Below, in pieces: positions 15,898 through 24,325 of a stretch of 64,000 nucleotides of DNA (within the stretch, counting starts at the first letter, position 1; every line of letters begins with the position of its first letter). The stretch spans positions 1 to 64,000 of the forward strand of contig CAYRNF010000008.1 in assembly GCA_964425695.1 (NCBI GenBank), written 5' to 3'. The position numbers were made by a program, and so were the translations under genes. The DNA comes from JAKPBU01 sp964425695 (GTDB lineage Bacteria > Pseudomonadota > Gammaproteobacteria > Xanthomonadales > Xanthomonadaceae). Under the pieces are notes generated by a model. The model was not told the DNA's origin and did no database searches. It saw only the letters and a list, made by a program, of their open reading frames with translations.

Positions 15898-17190
15898 GTG
15901 CGCATGACCTGGAGCCGCGATCGCATGGTCTGGACCATCCTGCTGACCATCGTGTTCACCATCCTGGCGGTCGCGCTGGCGATGAACTTCGCCACGCCCG
16001 AAAAGAAGCTGGAGCGCAAGGTGGAACACCGCTACGCGGTGAGCGATCCGCAGTTCGAGCGCGAGATGGGCGTGATGCTGGGCCCGTCGATCACCACCGG
16101 CAACCTGGTGGAAGACCTGCAGAACGGCGACGAGATCTTCCCGGCGATGCTGGAAGCGATCCGCGGGGCGCGCAGGAACATCAATTTCGAGACCTACATC
16201 TACTGGTCGGGCACGGTGGGCCAGCAGTTCGCCGATGCGCTGTCGGAGCGCGCGCGCGCGGGCGTCAAGGTCAACCTGCTGATCGACTGGGCCGGCGCGA
16301 TCAAGATGGACGACGCGCTGCTGGACGAGATGGAAGGCGCTGGCGTCACGCTCCACAAGTACCGCCCGCTCAAGTGGTACAACATCGGCCGCCTCAACAA
16401 CCGCACCCACCGCAAGCTGCTGATCGTGGACGGCGAGCTGGCCTTCACCGGCGGCGTGGGCATCGCCGACAACTGGTCGGGACACGCGCAGGACCCGGAA
16501 CACTGGCGCGACCTGCACTTCCGGGTGCGCGGCCCGGCGGTGGCGCAGTTCCAGGCGGCGTTCAACGACAACTGGATCAAGACCACCGGCGTGGTGCTCA
16601 ATGGGCCGGAGTACTTCCCGCCGCTGGCCGCCGCCGGCCCGATGGATGCGCACATGTTCATCGCCTCGCCGGCAGGCGGCAGCGAGTCGATGCACCTGAT
16701 GTACCTGATGTCCATCGCCGCCGCGACGCAGACGATCGACCTGCAGGCCGCCTACTTCGTGCCCGACGAGCTGATCATGAAGGCGCTGATCGCGGCGCGC
16801 CACCGCGGTGTGCGCGTGCGCGTGACCCTGCCCGGCAAGCACATCGACTCGACCACGGTGAAGCTGGCGTCCAAGGCGTCGTGGGGCGAACTGCTCAAGG
16901 CCGGGGTGGAAATCCACGAGTACCAGCCCACGATGATGCACAACAAGATGCTGATCGTGGACAAGCGCATGGTCAGCGTGGGCTCGACAAACTTCGACGT
17001 GCGCAGCTTCCGGCTCAACGACGAAGCCAGCCTCAACGTCTACGACGAGGCGTTCGCGGCGCGCATGACCGAGGTCTACGAAGCCGACCTGGCGCCGACC
17101 GTCCGCTACACGTACGAGACCTGGCAGCAGCGGCCGTTGAAGGAAAAGCTCGTCGAGAAGTTCGTACTGCCGCTGAAATCGCAGCTGTAG
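15898..17190 (+). CDS. Cardiolipin synthase-type phospholipase D family protein
   Basis: A 430-residue membrane-anchored PLD-superfamily enzyme, probably condensing phosphatidylglycerol (and possibly phosphatidylethanolamine) to cardiolipin. One N-terminal transmembrane helix lies at about residues 10-31. The two HKD motifs are complete: HRKLLIVDG with His171 and HNKMLIVDK with His348, each followed by the usual G-G-V-G/G-S-T-N segment. The single N-terminal helix and length resemble ClsB/ClsC-type enzymes more than two-helix ClsA. The start is GTG 15898 or ATG 15904; neither has a strong ribosome site. Confidence 0.9.
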   Translation: MRMTWSRDRMVWTILLTIVFTILAVALAMNFATPEKKLERKVEHRYAVSDPQFEREMGVMLGPSITTGNLVEDLQNGDEIFPAMLEAIRGARRNINFETYIYWSGTVGQQFADALSERARAGVKVNLLIDWAGAIKMDDALLDEMEGAGVTLHKYRPLKWYNIGRLNNRTHRKLLIVDGELAFTGGVGIADNWSGHAQDPEHWRDLHFRVRGPAVAQFQAAFNDNWIKTTGVVLNGPEYFPPLAAAGPMDAHMFIASPAGGSESMHLMYLMSIAAATQTIDLQAAYFVPDELIMKALIAARHRGVRVRVTLPGKHIDSTTVKLASKASWGELLKAGVEIHEYQPTMMHNKMLIVDKRMVSVGSTNFDVRSFRLNDEASLNVYDEAFAARMTEVYEADLAPTVRYTYETWQQRPLKEKLVEKFVLPLKSQL

Positions 17191-17242
17191 GCCGTGCCCG
17201 CGCCCAGCGGCATGCCGCGCGCGGGGACCTGCCGGCGCGGCC

Positions 17243-18799
17243 CTAGCCTTCGACCACCACGGGGATGCCCGCGATCCTGGCCGCCCATTGCCGCGGCCCG
17301 GTCTGGTGCACCGAGGTGCCACGCGCGTCCACCGCCACGGTCACCGGCATGTCGCGCACCTCGAACTCGTAGATCGCCTCCATGCCCAGGTCCGCGAAGC
17401 CGACCACGCGCGCGGCCTTAATCGCCTTCGACACCAGGTAGGCGCTGCCGCCCACCGCCATCAGGTACGCCGCACCATGGTCGCGGATCGCCTCGATGGC
17501 CGCCGGCCCGCGCTCCGCCTTGCCCACCATGCCCAGCAGCCCGGTCTGTTCGAGCATCTGGCGGGTGAACTTGTCCATGCGCGTCGCGGTGGTGGGGCCC
17601 GCAGGGCCCACGACCTCGTCGCGCACCGGATCCACCGGACCCACGTAGTAGATGAACTTGCCGCGCAGGTCCACCGGCAGCGGTTCGCCGCGGTCGAGCA
17701 TCTCGACCATGCGCTTGTGCGCGGCGTCGCGGCCGGTCAGCAGCTTGCCGTTGAGCAGCAGCACGTCGCCGGGCTGCCAGCGGGCGACCTCATCCTTCGT
17801 CACCGTATCCAGGTCGACGCGCCGGCCCTTCGATGCGTCGTAGGTGAGCTGCGGCCAGTCCGCCAGCGAGGGCGGATCCAGCATCACCGGGCCGCTGCCA
17901 TCCAGCGTGAAATGCGCGTGCCGGGTGGCCGCGCAGTTGGGGATCATGGCCACCGGCAGGTTGGCGGCATGGGTGGGGACGTCCTTGACCTTGACGTCGA
18001 GCACGGTGGTCAACCCGCCCAGCCCCTGCGCGCCGATGCCGAGCGCGTTGACCTTGTCGTACAGCTCCAGGCGCAGTTCCTCCGCGCGGTTGGAGGCGCC
18101 GCGCGCCTTGAGTTCGGTGATGTCGATGGGCTCCATCAGCGCTTCCTTGGCCAGCAGCATCGCCTTCTCCGCGGTGCCGCCGATGCCGATGCCCAGCATG
18201 CCCGGCGGACACCAGCCGGCGCCCATGGTCGGCACCGTCTTGAGCACCCAGTCCACGATCGAATCGGACGGGTTCAACATGGCGAACTTGCTCTTGGCTT
18301 CCGAACCGCCGCCCTTGGCCGCCACGATCACGTCCACCGTGTTGCCCGGCACCACCTTCATGTTGACCACCGCCGGCGTGTTGTCGCCGGTGTTGCGGCG
18401 CTTGCCGGCAGGGTCGGCCAGCACGCTGGCGCGCAGCTTGTTGTCCGGATGGTTGTAGGCGCGGCGTACGCCTTCGTTGACCATGTCCTCCAGGCCCATC
18501 GTGGCGTCGTCCCAGCGCACGTCCATGCCGATGGCCAGGAACACGGTGACGATGCCGGTGTCCTGGCAGATCGGCCGGTGGCCCTCGGCGCACATGCGCG
18601 AGTTGATCAGGATCTGCGCCATGGCATCGCGCGCGGCCGGCGACTCTTCGCGCTCGTAGGCGGCCGCCAGGTTCCGGATGTAGTCCACCGGGTGGTAGTA
18701 GCTGATGTACTGCAGCGCGTCGGCGACGGACTGGATGAAATCTTCCTGGCGGATCGAGACCGGCTGGCGGGCGGCGTGGCGGGGCGGGTTCGGGTTCAA
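17243..18799 (-). CDS. Class I (4Fe-4S) fumarate hydratase
   Basis: A protein of about 518 residues, a single-chain iron-sulfur fumarase of the FumA/FumB class converting fumarate to malate. The three cluster cysteines are visible in RPICQDTG, GAGWCPPGM and MIPNCAATRH. Substrate-site blocks GGSEAKSKFAMLNPSD and TATRMDKF are present, and the C-terminal domain (GPRQWAARIAGIPVVVEG) completes the enzyme. No ATG occurs before residue 60. TTG at 18799 is the first in-frame start codon after a TAGAAT at 18834-18829, so it is the best call, though it lacks a ribosome site. It pairs functionally with succinate dehydrogenase 15 kb away. Confidence 0.93.
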   Translation of the reverse strand: MNPNPPRHAARQPVSIRQEDFIQSVADALQYISYYHPVDYIRNLAAAYEREESPAARDAMAQILINSRMCAEGHRPICQDTGIVTVFLAIGMDVRWDDATMGLEDMVNEGVRRAYNHPDNKLRASVLADPAGKRRNTGDNTPAVVNMKVVPGNTVDVIVAAKGGGSEAKSKFAMLNPSDSIVDWVLKTVPTMGAGWCPPGMLGIGIGGTAEKAMLLAKEALMEPIDITELKARGASNRAEELRLELYDKVNALGIGAQGLGGLTTVLDVKVKDVPTHAANLPVAMIPNCAATRHAHFTLDGSGPVMLDPPSLADWPQLTYDASKGRRVDLDTVTKDEVARWQPGDVLLLNGKLLTGRDAAHKRMVEMLDRGEPLPVDLRGKFIYYVGPVDPVRDEVVGPAGPTTATRMDKFTRQMLEQTGLLGMVGKAERGPAAIEAIRDHGAAYLMAVGGSAYLVSKAIKAARVVGFADLGMEAIYEFEVRDMPVTVAVDARGTSVHQTGPRQWAARIAGIPVVVEG

Positions 18800-18828
18800 G
18801 GCGGCAGCAGGTGCGGTGGAAACCGCAG

Positions 18829-18834
18829 ATTCTA
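18829..18834 (-). promoter_or_regulatory. -10 hexamer TAGAAT upstream of fumarase
   Basis: TAGAAT on the reverse strand predicts a transcription start near 18822, leaving about 23 leader bases before the TTG at 18799. It supports that start because nothing upstream of it could be translated. Confidence 0.5.
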
Positions 18835-18901
18835 GGGCCTGCTCAAGTGCTCGGCCCTGATGACGGGGCGGCGGCGACGGGCATGCGGGTCGGCCCCGCG
18901 C

Positions 18902-18907
18902 GACAAT
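18902..18907 (+). promoter_or_regulatory. -10-like GACAAT six bases before the ThuA gene
   Basis: GACAAT, six bases, ATG at 18914, no Shine-Dalgarno. This is a leaderless arrangement. Confidence 0.5.
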
Positions 18908-18913
18908 GGCCCG

Positions 18914-19726
18914 ATGCGCACCCGCCGATCCGCCGCGCCTGATATCCGCTCCCGCCTGTGGACGTGGCTGCCGGGCTGCCTGCTGGCGTGGGTGCTGGTG
19001 GCATGCGCGGCCCTGGACAAGGCACCGCCACCGGCCCGAAAGCATGCCGCGCCGCTGCGCGTCCTGTACTTCACGCTCTCGGCCGGCTACCGGCACGAGG
19101 TGATTCCCGAATCCGAACGCATCCTGCGCGCAGTTGGGGAACGCAGCGGGCGCTTCGAAACCACCGTGAGTCAGGACCCGAAGATGCTGCGCGCGAGCGT
19201 GCTGCAGCGCTACGACGTGCTGGTCTTCTACACCACCGGCGAGCTGCCCATCGACGCGACGCAGAAGGCCGATCTGCTGGCCTTCGTGGCCGGTGGCAAG
19301 GGCTTCGTGGGGGTGCACAGCGCCACGGACACGTTCTACGGCTGGCCGGCCTACGGTCGGATGCTGGGCGGCGTCTTCGACGGGCACCCCTGGCACCAGC
19401 CGGTGCGCGTGCGCGTGGAGGCACGCGGCCATCCGGCCATGCGCCATCTGCCCGCGGCCTTCGACATCCACGACGAGATCTACCAGTTCCGCGACTGGTC
19501 GCGCGCCGACGTGCAGGTGCTGCTGCGCCTGGACACCGCCTCGGTGGACCTGGGCGCGCCGGGCGTGCACCGCCCCGACCGCGACTTCGCGCTGGCCTGG
19601 ACCCGCCGTCACGGCGACGGGCGCGTGTTCTACACCGCGCTGGGCCACCGGCCGGAGGTCTGGCGCGACCCGCGCTTCCAGCAGCTGCTGCTCGAAGGCA
19701 TCGCCTGGAGCGCGGCGCGGGACTGA
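18914..19726 (+). CDS. ThuA-domain lipoprotein
   Basis: A 270-residue protein. It has a basic N-terminus, a hydrophobic segment (LWTWLPGCLLAWVLVAC) ending in a lipobox-like L-V-A-C, then one ThuA/GATase-like domain: VLYFTLSAGYRHEVIPES, FYTTGELPIDATQKADLLAFVAGGKGFVGVHSATDTFYGWPAYGRMLGG, and FALAWTRRHGDGRVFYTALGH. ThuA domains are linked to trehalose or other sugar use and occur in glycoside-type secreted proteins. The substrate here is unknown. It is followed 78 bases later by the ABC exporter gene, which has its own -10, so they need not be one operon. Confidence 0.87.
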   Translation: MRTRRSAAPDIRSRLWTWLPGCLLAWVLVACAALDKAPPPARKHAAPLRVLYFTLSAGYRHEVIPESERILRAVGERSGRFETTVSQDPKMLRASVLQRYDVLVFYTTGELPIDATQKADLLAFVAGGKGFVGVHSATDTFYGWPAYGRMLGGVFDGHPWHQPVRVRVEARGHPAMRHLPAAFDIHDEIYQFRDWSRADVQVLLRLDTASVDLGAPGVHRPDRDFALAWTRRHGDGRVFYTALGHRPEVWRDPRFQQLLLEGIAWSAARD

Positions 19727-19792
19727 TCCGTTGCGGCGGCCAGCGGCGGGCGGGTGCGCGCCGCATCGCCCGTCGTGCACACGCGTCTCGGT

Positions 19793-19798
19793 CAGAAT
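19793..19798 (+). promoter_or_regulatory. -10-like CAGAAT six bases before the ABC exporter gene
   Basis: CAGAAT, six bases, ATG at 19805, with no ribosome-binding purine run between. This predicts a leaderless transcript. Confidence 0.45.
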
Positions 19799-19804
19799 CC
19801 GTGC

Positions 19805-21685
19805 ATGTCCACTGTTCCGAGCCCCGCGGGCGCGCCCGCACGCCCGCGCGCGAATCCGAGTTTCCGGGAACGCTTCGGCGCGCTGAAGAACCTGCCTCCG
19901 TTCCTGCGCGAGATCTGGGCCACCAGCCGCAGGCTCACGCTCACCAGCCTGGGCCTGCGCGTGATCCGCGCGCTGCTGCCCATCGTCACCTTGTACGTCG
20001 GCAAGTTGATCATCGACGAGGCCGTGCGCCTGGTGGGTGCCGGGGTGCGCTTCGACACGCTGCAGCAGGCCTGGGAAGGCGGTCAGCTGGCGCACCTGCT
20101 CACGCTGCTGCTTGTCGAATTCGGGCTGGCGATCCTGTCGGACCTCCTCGGCCGGCTGGTCAGCTATGCCGACGCCACGCTGTCGGAGATGTTCACCAAC
20201 GCCACCAGCATCCGGCTGATGGAGCACGCGGCCACGCTCGACCTGGAGGATTTCGAAGACCCCGAGCTGCAGGACAAGCTGGACCGCGCGCGCCGCCAGA
20301 CCATGGGGCGCATGAACCTGATGAGCCAGCTGTTCGGCCAGGCGCAGGACGCGATCACGGTGGTCAGCTTCGCCGTGGGCCTGCTGGTGTACGCGCCCTG
20401 GCTGATCGTGCTGCTGGCCGTGGCGCTGATCCCGGCGTTCATCGGCGAATCGCACTTCAACGCGATGAACTACTCGCTGAATTTCCAGTGGACGCCGGAA
20501 CGGCGCCAGCTGGAGTACATCCGCCAGATGGGCGCCAGCGTGGAGACGGCCAAAGAGGTCAAGATCTTCAACCTCAACCGCTTCTTCATCGCGCGCTTCC
20601 GCGAGCTGTCGCAGAAATTCTTCGTCGCCAACCGCGCGCTGGCGCGGCGCCGCGCGTTCTGGGGCACGCTGCTGGCCGCACTAGGCACGCTGGGCTACTA
20701 CGTGGCGTATGCGTACATCGCCTGGCGCACGGTCAAGGGCGACTTCACCATCGGCGACCTCACGTTCCTAGCCGGCAGCTTCCGCCGCCTGCGCCAGCTG
20801 CTGGAAAGCCTGCTGATCGGCTTCTCGCAGGTGGCGGGCCAGGCGCTGTACCTCGACGATCTGTATTCGTTCTTCGAGATCGAGCCGGAGATCGCCAGCA
20901 AACCGGACGCGCTGCCGGTCCCCAGGCCCATCGCGCAGGGCTTCGTGTTCGAGAACGTGGGCTTCCGCTACCCGGACGCCGAGAAGTGGGCGCTGCGCGG
21001 CCTGGACTTCCAGCTGCGCGACGGCGAGGTGCTGGCGCTGGTCGGCGAGAACGGCGCGGGCAAGACCACGCTGGTGAAGCTGCTGGCGCGCCTGTACGAC
21101 CCGGACGAAGGCCGGATCCTGCTCGACGGCCGCGACCTGCGCAACTACGACCTGGACGACCTGCGCGCCAACATCGGCGTGATCTTCCAGGACTTCGTGC
21201 GCTACCACCTGACCGCGGCCGAGAACATCGGCGTGGGCCTGGTGGAACGCATGCACGACCGGACGCGGATCCGGGAAGCGGCGCGCCGCTCGATGGCCGA
21301 CGAGCTGATCGAGCGCCTGCCCAACGGCTACGACCAGCTGATCGGCCGGCGCTTCAAGACCGGCGTGGACCTGTCCGGCGGGCAGTGGCAGAAGATCGCC
21401 ATCGCCCGCGCCTACATGCGCGACGCGCAGGTGATGATCCTGGACGAACCCACCGCGGCGCTGGATGCGCGCGCCGAGTACGAGGTCTTCAAGCGATTCA
21501 AGGAACTGTCCGAAGGCCGCACCGCGGTGCTGATCTCGCACCGGTTCAGCAGCGTGCGCATGGCCGACCGGATCCTGGTGCTGGCCGAGGGCAGGCTGGA
21601 AGCCTCCGGCACGCACGAGCAGCTGCTCGCCCAGGGCGGGCGCTATGCCGAACTGTTCGAGCTGCAGGCCTCCGGATACCGCTAG
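19805..21685 (+). CDS. ABC transporter, fused permease/ATPase (type I exporter fold)
   Basis: A 626-residue half-transporter that should homodimerise. Residues about 1-340 are the membrane domain (six helices, with the conserved coupling segment SVETAKEVKIFNLNRFFIARFRELS). The ATPase domain has Walker A GENGAGKTT near 414-422, Q-loop VIFQDFVRYHLTA, signature LSGGQWQKIAIARAY near 523, Walker B VMILDEPTAALD near 543 and switch His in LISHRFSS. It is a lipid, peptide or drug exporter-like protein with unknown substrate. Codon use matches neighbours. Confidence 0.93.
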   Translation: MSTVPSPAGAPARPRANPSFRERFGALKNLPPFLREIWATSRRLTLTSLGLRVIRALLPIVTLYVGKLIIDEAVRLVGAGVRFDTLQQAWEGGQLAHLLTLLLVEFGLAILSDLLGRLVSYADATLSEMFTNATSIRLMEHAATLDLEDFEDPELQDKLDRARRQTMGRMNLMSQLFGQAQDAITVVSFAVGLLVYAPWLIVLLAVALIPAFIGESHFNAMNYSLNFQWTPERRQLEYIRQMGASVETAKEVKIFNLNRFFIARFRELSQKFFVANRALARRRAFWGTLLAALGTLGYYVAYAYIAWRTVKGDFTIGDLTFLAGSFRRLRQLLESLLIGFSQVAGQALYLDDLYSFFEIEPEIASKPDALPVPRPIAQGFVFENVGFRYPDAEKWALRGLDFQLRDGEVLALVGENGAGKTTLVKLLARLYDPDEGRILLDGRDLRNYDLDDLRANIGVIFQDFVRYHLTAAENIGVGLVERMHDRTRIREAARRSMADELIERLPNGYDQLIGRRFKTGVDLSGGQWQKIAIARAYMRDAQVMILDEPTAALDARAEYEVFKRFKELSEGRTAVLISHRFSSVRMADRILVLAEGRLEASGTHEQLLAQGGRYAELFELQASGYR

Positions 21686-21698
21686 CGCGTGCCTGCCC

Positions 21699-21783
21699 CG
21701 CAGGAACAGCTTCAGACGCGACCGCTTGCACACCTTGCCGGGCCATGGGAAACGCTCGCGGGCGAAGCCGCGCCTGCCCCGCC
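21699..21783. repeat. Degenerate paired inverted repeat of the GTAGGAGCGGC family
   Basis: CCGCAGGAACAGCTTCAG near 21699 and the opposed GGGCGAAGCCGCGCCTGCC near 21783 match the two arms of the family with several changes. It lies between the convergent ABC exporter and DUF488 genes. Confidence 0.55.
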
Positions 21784-21788
21784 AGCAT

Positions 21789-22331
21789 TCAGAACAGTCC
21801 GGGTTGTGGCTCGTCCCGTGCCGTGTAGCGCAGCTGGCCATCCACGATGCGCGCAGCACCGGTGTACGGATGCGGCTCCACGCGCCCGGGCGCGGACAGG
21901 TGCAGCACCTCCCAGCCGCGCGCCTTGAAGTCGTCGGCGACCAGGCCGCGATGGCACTGCCACCACAACACCTCGGCGCAGAGGATGGCGGTCCGGCGCT
22001 GCCCTGAGAGTGTCGCCAGCGCGTCGCGTGCGGCGGCGTAGGCGGGGGTTTCCATGTAATCGGCGTAGCCGCGGAAGGCGGCGTTGCGCCACGCGGTGTT
22101 GTGCGAACCCGCACGCGGACTGCGGCGGCCGCCCAGTCCGGGCATGGGGACGTAGTCGATGCCCGCCTCCGGCAGCGCCGCTGCCATCGCCGCTGCCGAG
22201 AACTGCGGGTGGCGGCGCGAGCCGGGATAGCGGCGGACATCGGCCACCGACGCGATCCGCGCCTCCCGCAGCAGCGCCACGAACGCGTCCCACGGACGGG
22301 TCGAATGGCCGATGGTCCATAGCGTCGTCAT
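21789..22331 (-). CDS. DUF488 family protein
   Basis: A 180-residue DUF488 protein. Family blocks are the N-terminal LWTIGHSTRPWDAFVALL, VADVRRYPGSRRHPQFS, the central MPGLGGRR, and the C-terminal AILCAEVLWWQCHRGLVADDFKARGWEVLHL with conserved Cys, Glu, His and Arg suggestive of an active site. No reaction is established for the family. The ATG at 22331 follows TAGGGT at a six-base gap, suggesting leaderless expression. It is divergent from fpr. Confidence 0.9.
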   Translation of the reverse strand: MTTLWTIGHSTRPWDAFVALLREARIASVADVRRYPGSRRHPQFSAAAMAAALPEAGIDYVPMPGLGGRRSPRAGSHNTAWRNAAFRGYADYMETPAYAAARDALATLSGQRRTAILCAEVLWWQCHRGLVADDFKARGWEVLHLSAPGRVEPHPYTGAARIVDGQLRYTARDEPQPGLF

Positions 22332-22337
22332 GGCTGG

Positions 22338-22343
22338 ACCCTA
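22338..22343 (-). promoter_or_regulatory. -10-like TAGGGT six bases before the DUF488 start
   Basis: On the reverse strand TAGGGT, six bases, ATG at 22331, matching the TAnnnT/N6/ATG pattern. Confidence 0.45.
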
Positions 22344-22388
22344 GCCCCACACGCGTCGTGCCGATGAGAACGGATCGCATCGACCGCG

Positions 22389-22394
22389 TAGAAT
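22389..22394 (+). promoter_or_regulatory. -10 hexamer TAGAAT upstream of fpr
   Basis: TAGAAT lies 31 bases before the fpr ATG at 22426, giving an ordinary leader of roughly 25 bases, in contrast to the leaderless genes. Confidence 0.45.
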
Positions 22395-22425
22395 AGCGCG
22401 CCCGCACCGCCTCCCCCTCTTCTGC

Positions 22426-23235
22426 ATGTCCTCGCCCTTCGGCACCGAGACGGTGCTCGATGTCCGCCACTGGACGGACGACTACTTCAGCTTCACCACC
22501 ACCCGCGACGACGGATTCCGCTTTGAGAACGGGCAGTTCGTGATGATCGGGCTGGAAGTGGAGCAGCCGGGCGGCGCGACGCGGCCGCTGATGCGTGCGT
22601 ACTCGATCGCCAGCGCGAACTGGGAAGAACAGCTGGAGTTCTTCAGCATCAAGGTGCCCAACGGACCGCTCACCTCGCGTCTGCAGCACATCGCGCCGGG
22701 CGACAGCATCCTGATCGGGCGCAAGCCCACCGGCACCCTGCTCATCCACGACCTGCATCCGGGCCGCAACCTGTACCTGCTGGGCACGGGGACCGGCTTC
22801 GCGCCGTGGCTGGCCGTGGTCAAGGACCCGGAAACGTACGAGCGGTTCGAACGCGTGATCCTGTGCCACGGCGTGCGCAATGCCGCGGACCTGGCCTACC
22901 GCGACTACATCGTCAACGAACTGCCCCGCCATGAATTCCTGGGCGATCAGATCTCACGGCAGCTGCATTACTACCCGGCCGTGTCGCGCGAGGCGTTCGC
23001 CTTCGAAGGCCGCGACCAGCGCGGACGCCTCACCGACTTGATGGACAGCGGCCGGATGATGGAGCAGCTGGGTCTTGAGCCGCTGGACCCGGCGCACGAC
23101 CGCGCGATGGTCTGCGGCAGCCCGCAGATGCTGGCGGATTTCCGCGCGCTGCTCGACGCACGCGGATTCTCCGCCGCGCCCAGGATCGGTGTCCCGGGGC
23201 AGTACGTGTTCGAGCGCGCGTTCGTGGAGAAATAG
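22426..23235 (+). CDS. fpr: Ferredoxin/flavodoxin--NADP+ reductase
   Basis: A 269-residue FAD enzyme exchanging electrons between NADPH and ferredoxin or flavodoxin, as in oxidative-stress and Fe-S repair. The FAD-binding block RPLMRAYSIAS, then FFSIKVPNGPLTSRLQ, and the NADPH domain LLGTGTGFAPWLAVV, HGVRNAADLAY and MVCGSPQMLADF are in the expected order. The C-terminal extension ends VPGQYVFERAFVEK, the usual ending of bacterial Fpr. A 2Fe-2S ferredoxin-like gene lies 700 bases downstream on the other strand, a possible partner. Confidence 0.95.
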   Translation: MSSPFGTETVLDVRHWTDDYFSFTTTRDDGFRFENGQFVMIGLEVEQPGGATRPLMRAYSIASANWEEQLEFFSIKVPNGPLTSRLQHIAPGDSILIGRKPTGTLLIHDLHPGRNLYLLGTGTGFAPWLAVVKDPETYERFERVILCHGVRNAADLAYRDYIVNELPRHEFLGDQISRQLHYYPAVSREAFAFEGRDQRGRLTDLMDSGRMMEQLGLEPLDPAHDRAMVCGSPQMLADFRALLDARGFSAAPRIGVPGQYVFERAFVEK

Positions 23236-23334
23236 CGCGCTGGGGCGCCGTATAAACGTGGCTTGCTGGGCCGCGCGGCCTACCGCGATCGCATCAAGCG
23301 CAGCCGCGAAGCGGCGCTGCCTCGCATATGTTTC

Positions 23335-23823
23335 TCAGGCCTCTCCCAACGGGAGGGATCGGAAACGAACGTCTGAAGCCTCAATGCGCCATGTGGCCGT
23401 GGTGCCTGAAGGCCCGCCCCACTCGATCTCGTGCAGCACGTGCCCTGCCTTGCTGAGAGTCAACTCACTGTGCCGCCAGTCGAAGTGGCCCCCGGATGCG
23501 GCGGGGTTGGCCAGGGAGTAGGCGTAGACCTTGGGATAAAAAAGCTCCAGGTAACGGTCGTGATACGCGCCCAGCAGCCGGACTCTCAAGCTGAGGTGAC
23601 GCAGCTGACGCCGTTTTCCTCTGGCAGTCTCCTCGAAGCGCGCCCACTCAAGCCATGCGTCGTGCGGGCACCGGCGGTCGGCGACGTCCAGCAGAAGTCC
23701 CGATGCGAGCTTGTGCGCGGAGGCCGGAAAGCGTTGCTTGTTGCGGGCCAGATACCTTCGGTAACGCTCCAACGCCAGGCTCGGGTCGCCGTCCGCTTGG
23801 AGTTGTCTGGTGAGCACGAACAT
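23335..23823 (-). CDS. Conserved-looking hypothetical protein, no recognised domain
   Basis: About 162 residues. No domain recognised. It is soluble, rich in Arg, Leu and aromatic residues (GDPSLALERYRRYLARNKQRFPASAHKL; WLEWARFEETARGKRRQLRHLSLRVRLLGAYHDRYLELFYPKVYAYSLANPAASGGHFDW), with mostly helical character at first and a strand-rich end. Base composition of this stretch is visibly less GC-extreme than its neighbours, and third positions are less strictly G or C, hinting at transfer or low expression. The start is uncertain: ATG 23823 is used, but an in-frame TTG at 23850 is also possible, and no ribosome site is obvious. Confidence 0.6.
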   Translation of the reverse strand: MFVLTRQLQADGDPSLALERYRRYLARNKQRFPASAHKLASGLLLDVADRRCPHDAWLEWARFEETARGKRRQLRHLSLRVRLLGAYHDRYLELFYPKVYAYSLANPAASGGHFDWRHSELTLSKAGHVLHEIEWGGPSGTTATWRIEASDVRFRSLPLGEA

Positions 23824-23894
23824 TCGAAGGACAGCCTGACTCGTGAACAACCTGGCCCGCTTTCCAAGCCGCGACTACGAAAGATCGTGGCGCG

Positions 23895-24218
23895 TCAGTC
23901 GCCGCCTTCGCCCAGCATCCAGCCCACCAGCGATTCCGACGACGCACCGGTCGGCACCACCTGCAGCCGCGGCGCGGCGCCGCCCAGGTCGCCGCCCCGC
24001 GCCACGGTCACGCCGTCGTCTGGGCACAGGTCCAGGCATCCGGACGCTACCACGCGGACATCCTTGCGCCCGGCCTGCTTGAGCGCCTTGCGCAGATCGC
24101 CGCGCAGGTCTTCGCGGTCGCGGCGGCGCATGCACTTGCTGCACACCAGCACGATGCCCGACCACGGCGCGGGTTCGCTACGCATGATCGCGGCGTTGGA
24201 GGAGGGTTTCTTCGACAT
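23895..24218 (-). CDS. (2Fe-2S) ferredoxin, thioredoxin-like fold
   Basis: A 107-residue small iron-sulfur protein. Cysteines at 26 and 29 (VLVCSKCM) and at 61 and 65 (ASGCLDLCPDDG) match the CxxC...CxxxC spacing of thioredoxin-like 2Fe-2S ferredoxins. Between them is the helix REDLRGDLRKALKQAG. The redox partner is unknown; fpr is nearby. The C-terminus (SLVGWMLGEGGD) is short. It is divergent from the lipoprotein hydrolase gene, with 107 bases between the starts. Confidence 0.85.
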   Translation of the reverse strand: MSKKPSSNAAIMRSEPAPWSGIVLVCSKCMRRRDREDLRGDLRKALKQAGRKDVRVVASGCLDLCPDDGVTVARGGDLGGAAPRLQVVPTGASSESLVGWMLGEGGD

Positions 24219-24325
24219 GGGGCCAGCTTGGCAGCGCGCTTGCCGATGCATGGTGAAGCCGCGCTCACGTGGTACGAACACGCGCGGCGCAAGCATCGCA
24301 ATGACCTGATCGTATGGATCCCCCC

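Noticed and set aside
18800..20455. Open frame continuing upstream of fumarase on the reverse strand
   Set aside because: It runs antisense through ThuA and ABC exporter genes and has no family character; fumarase homology begins near 18770.
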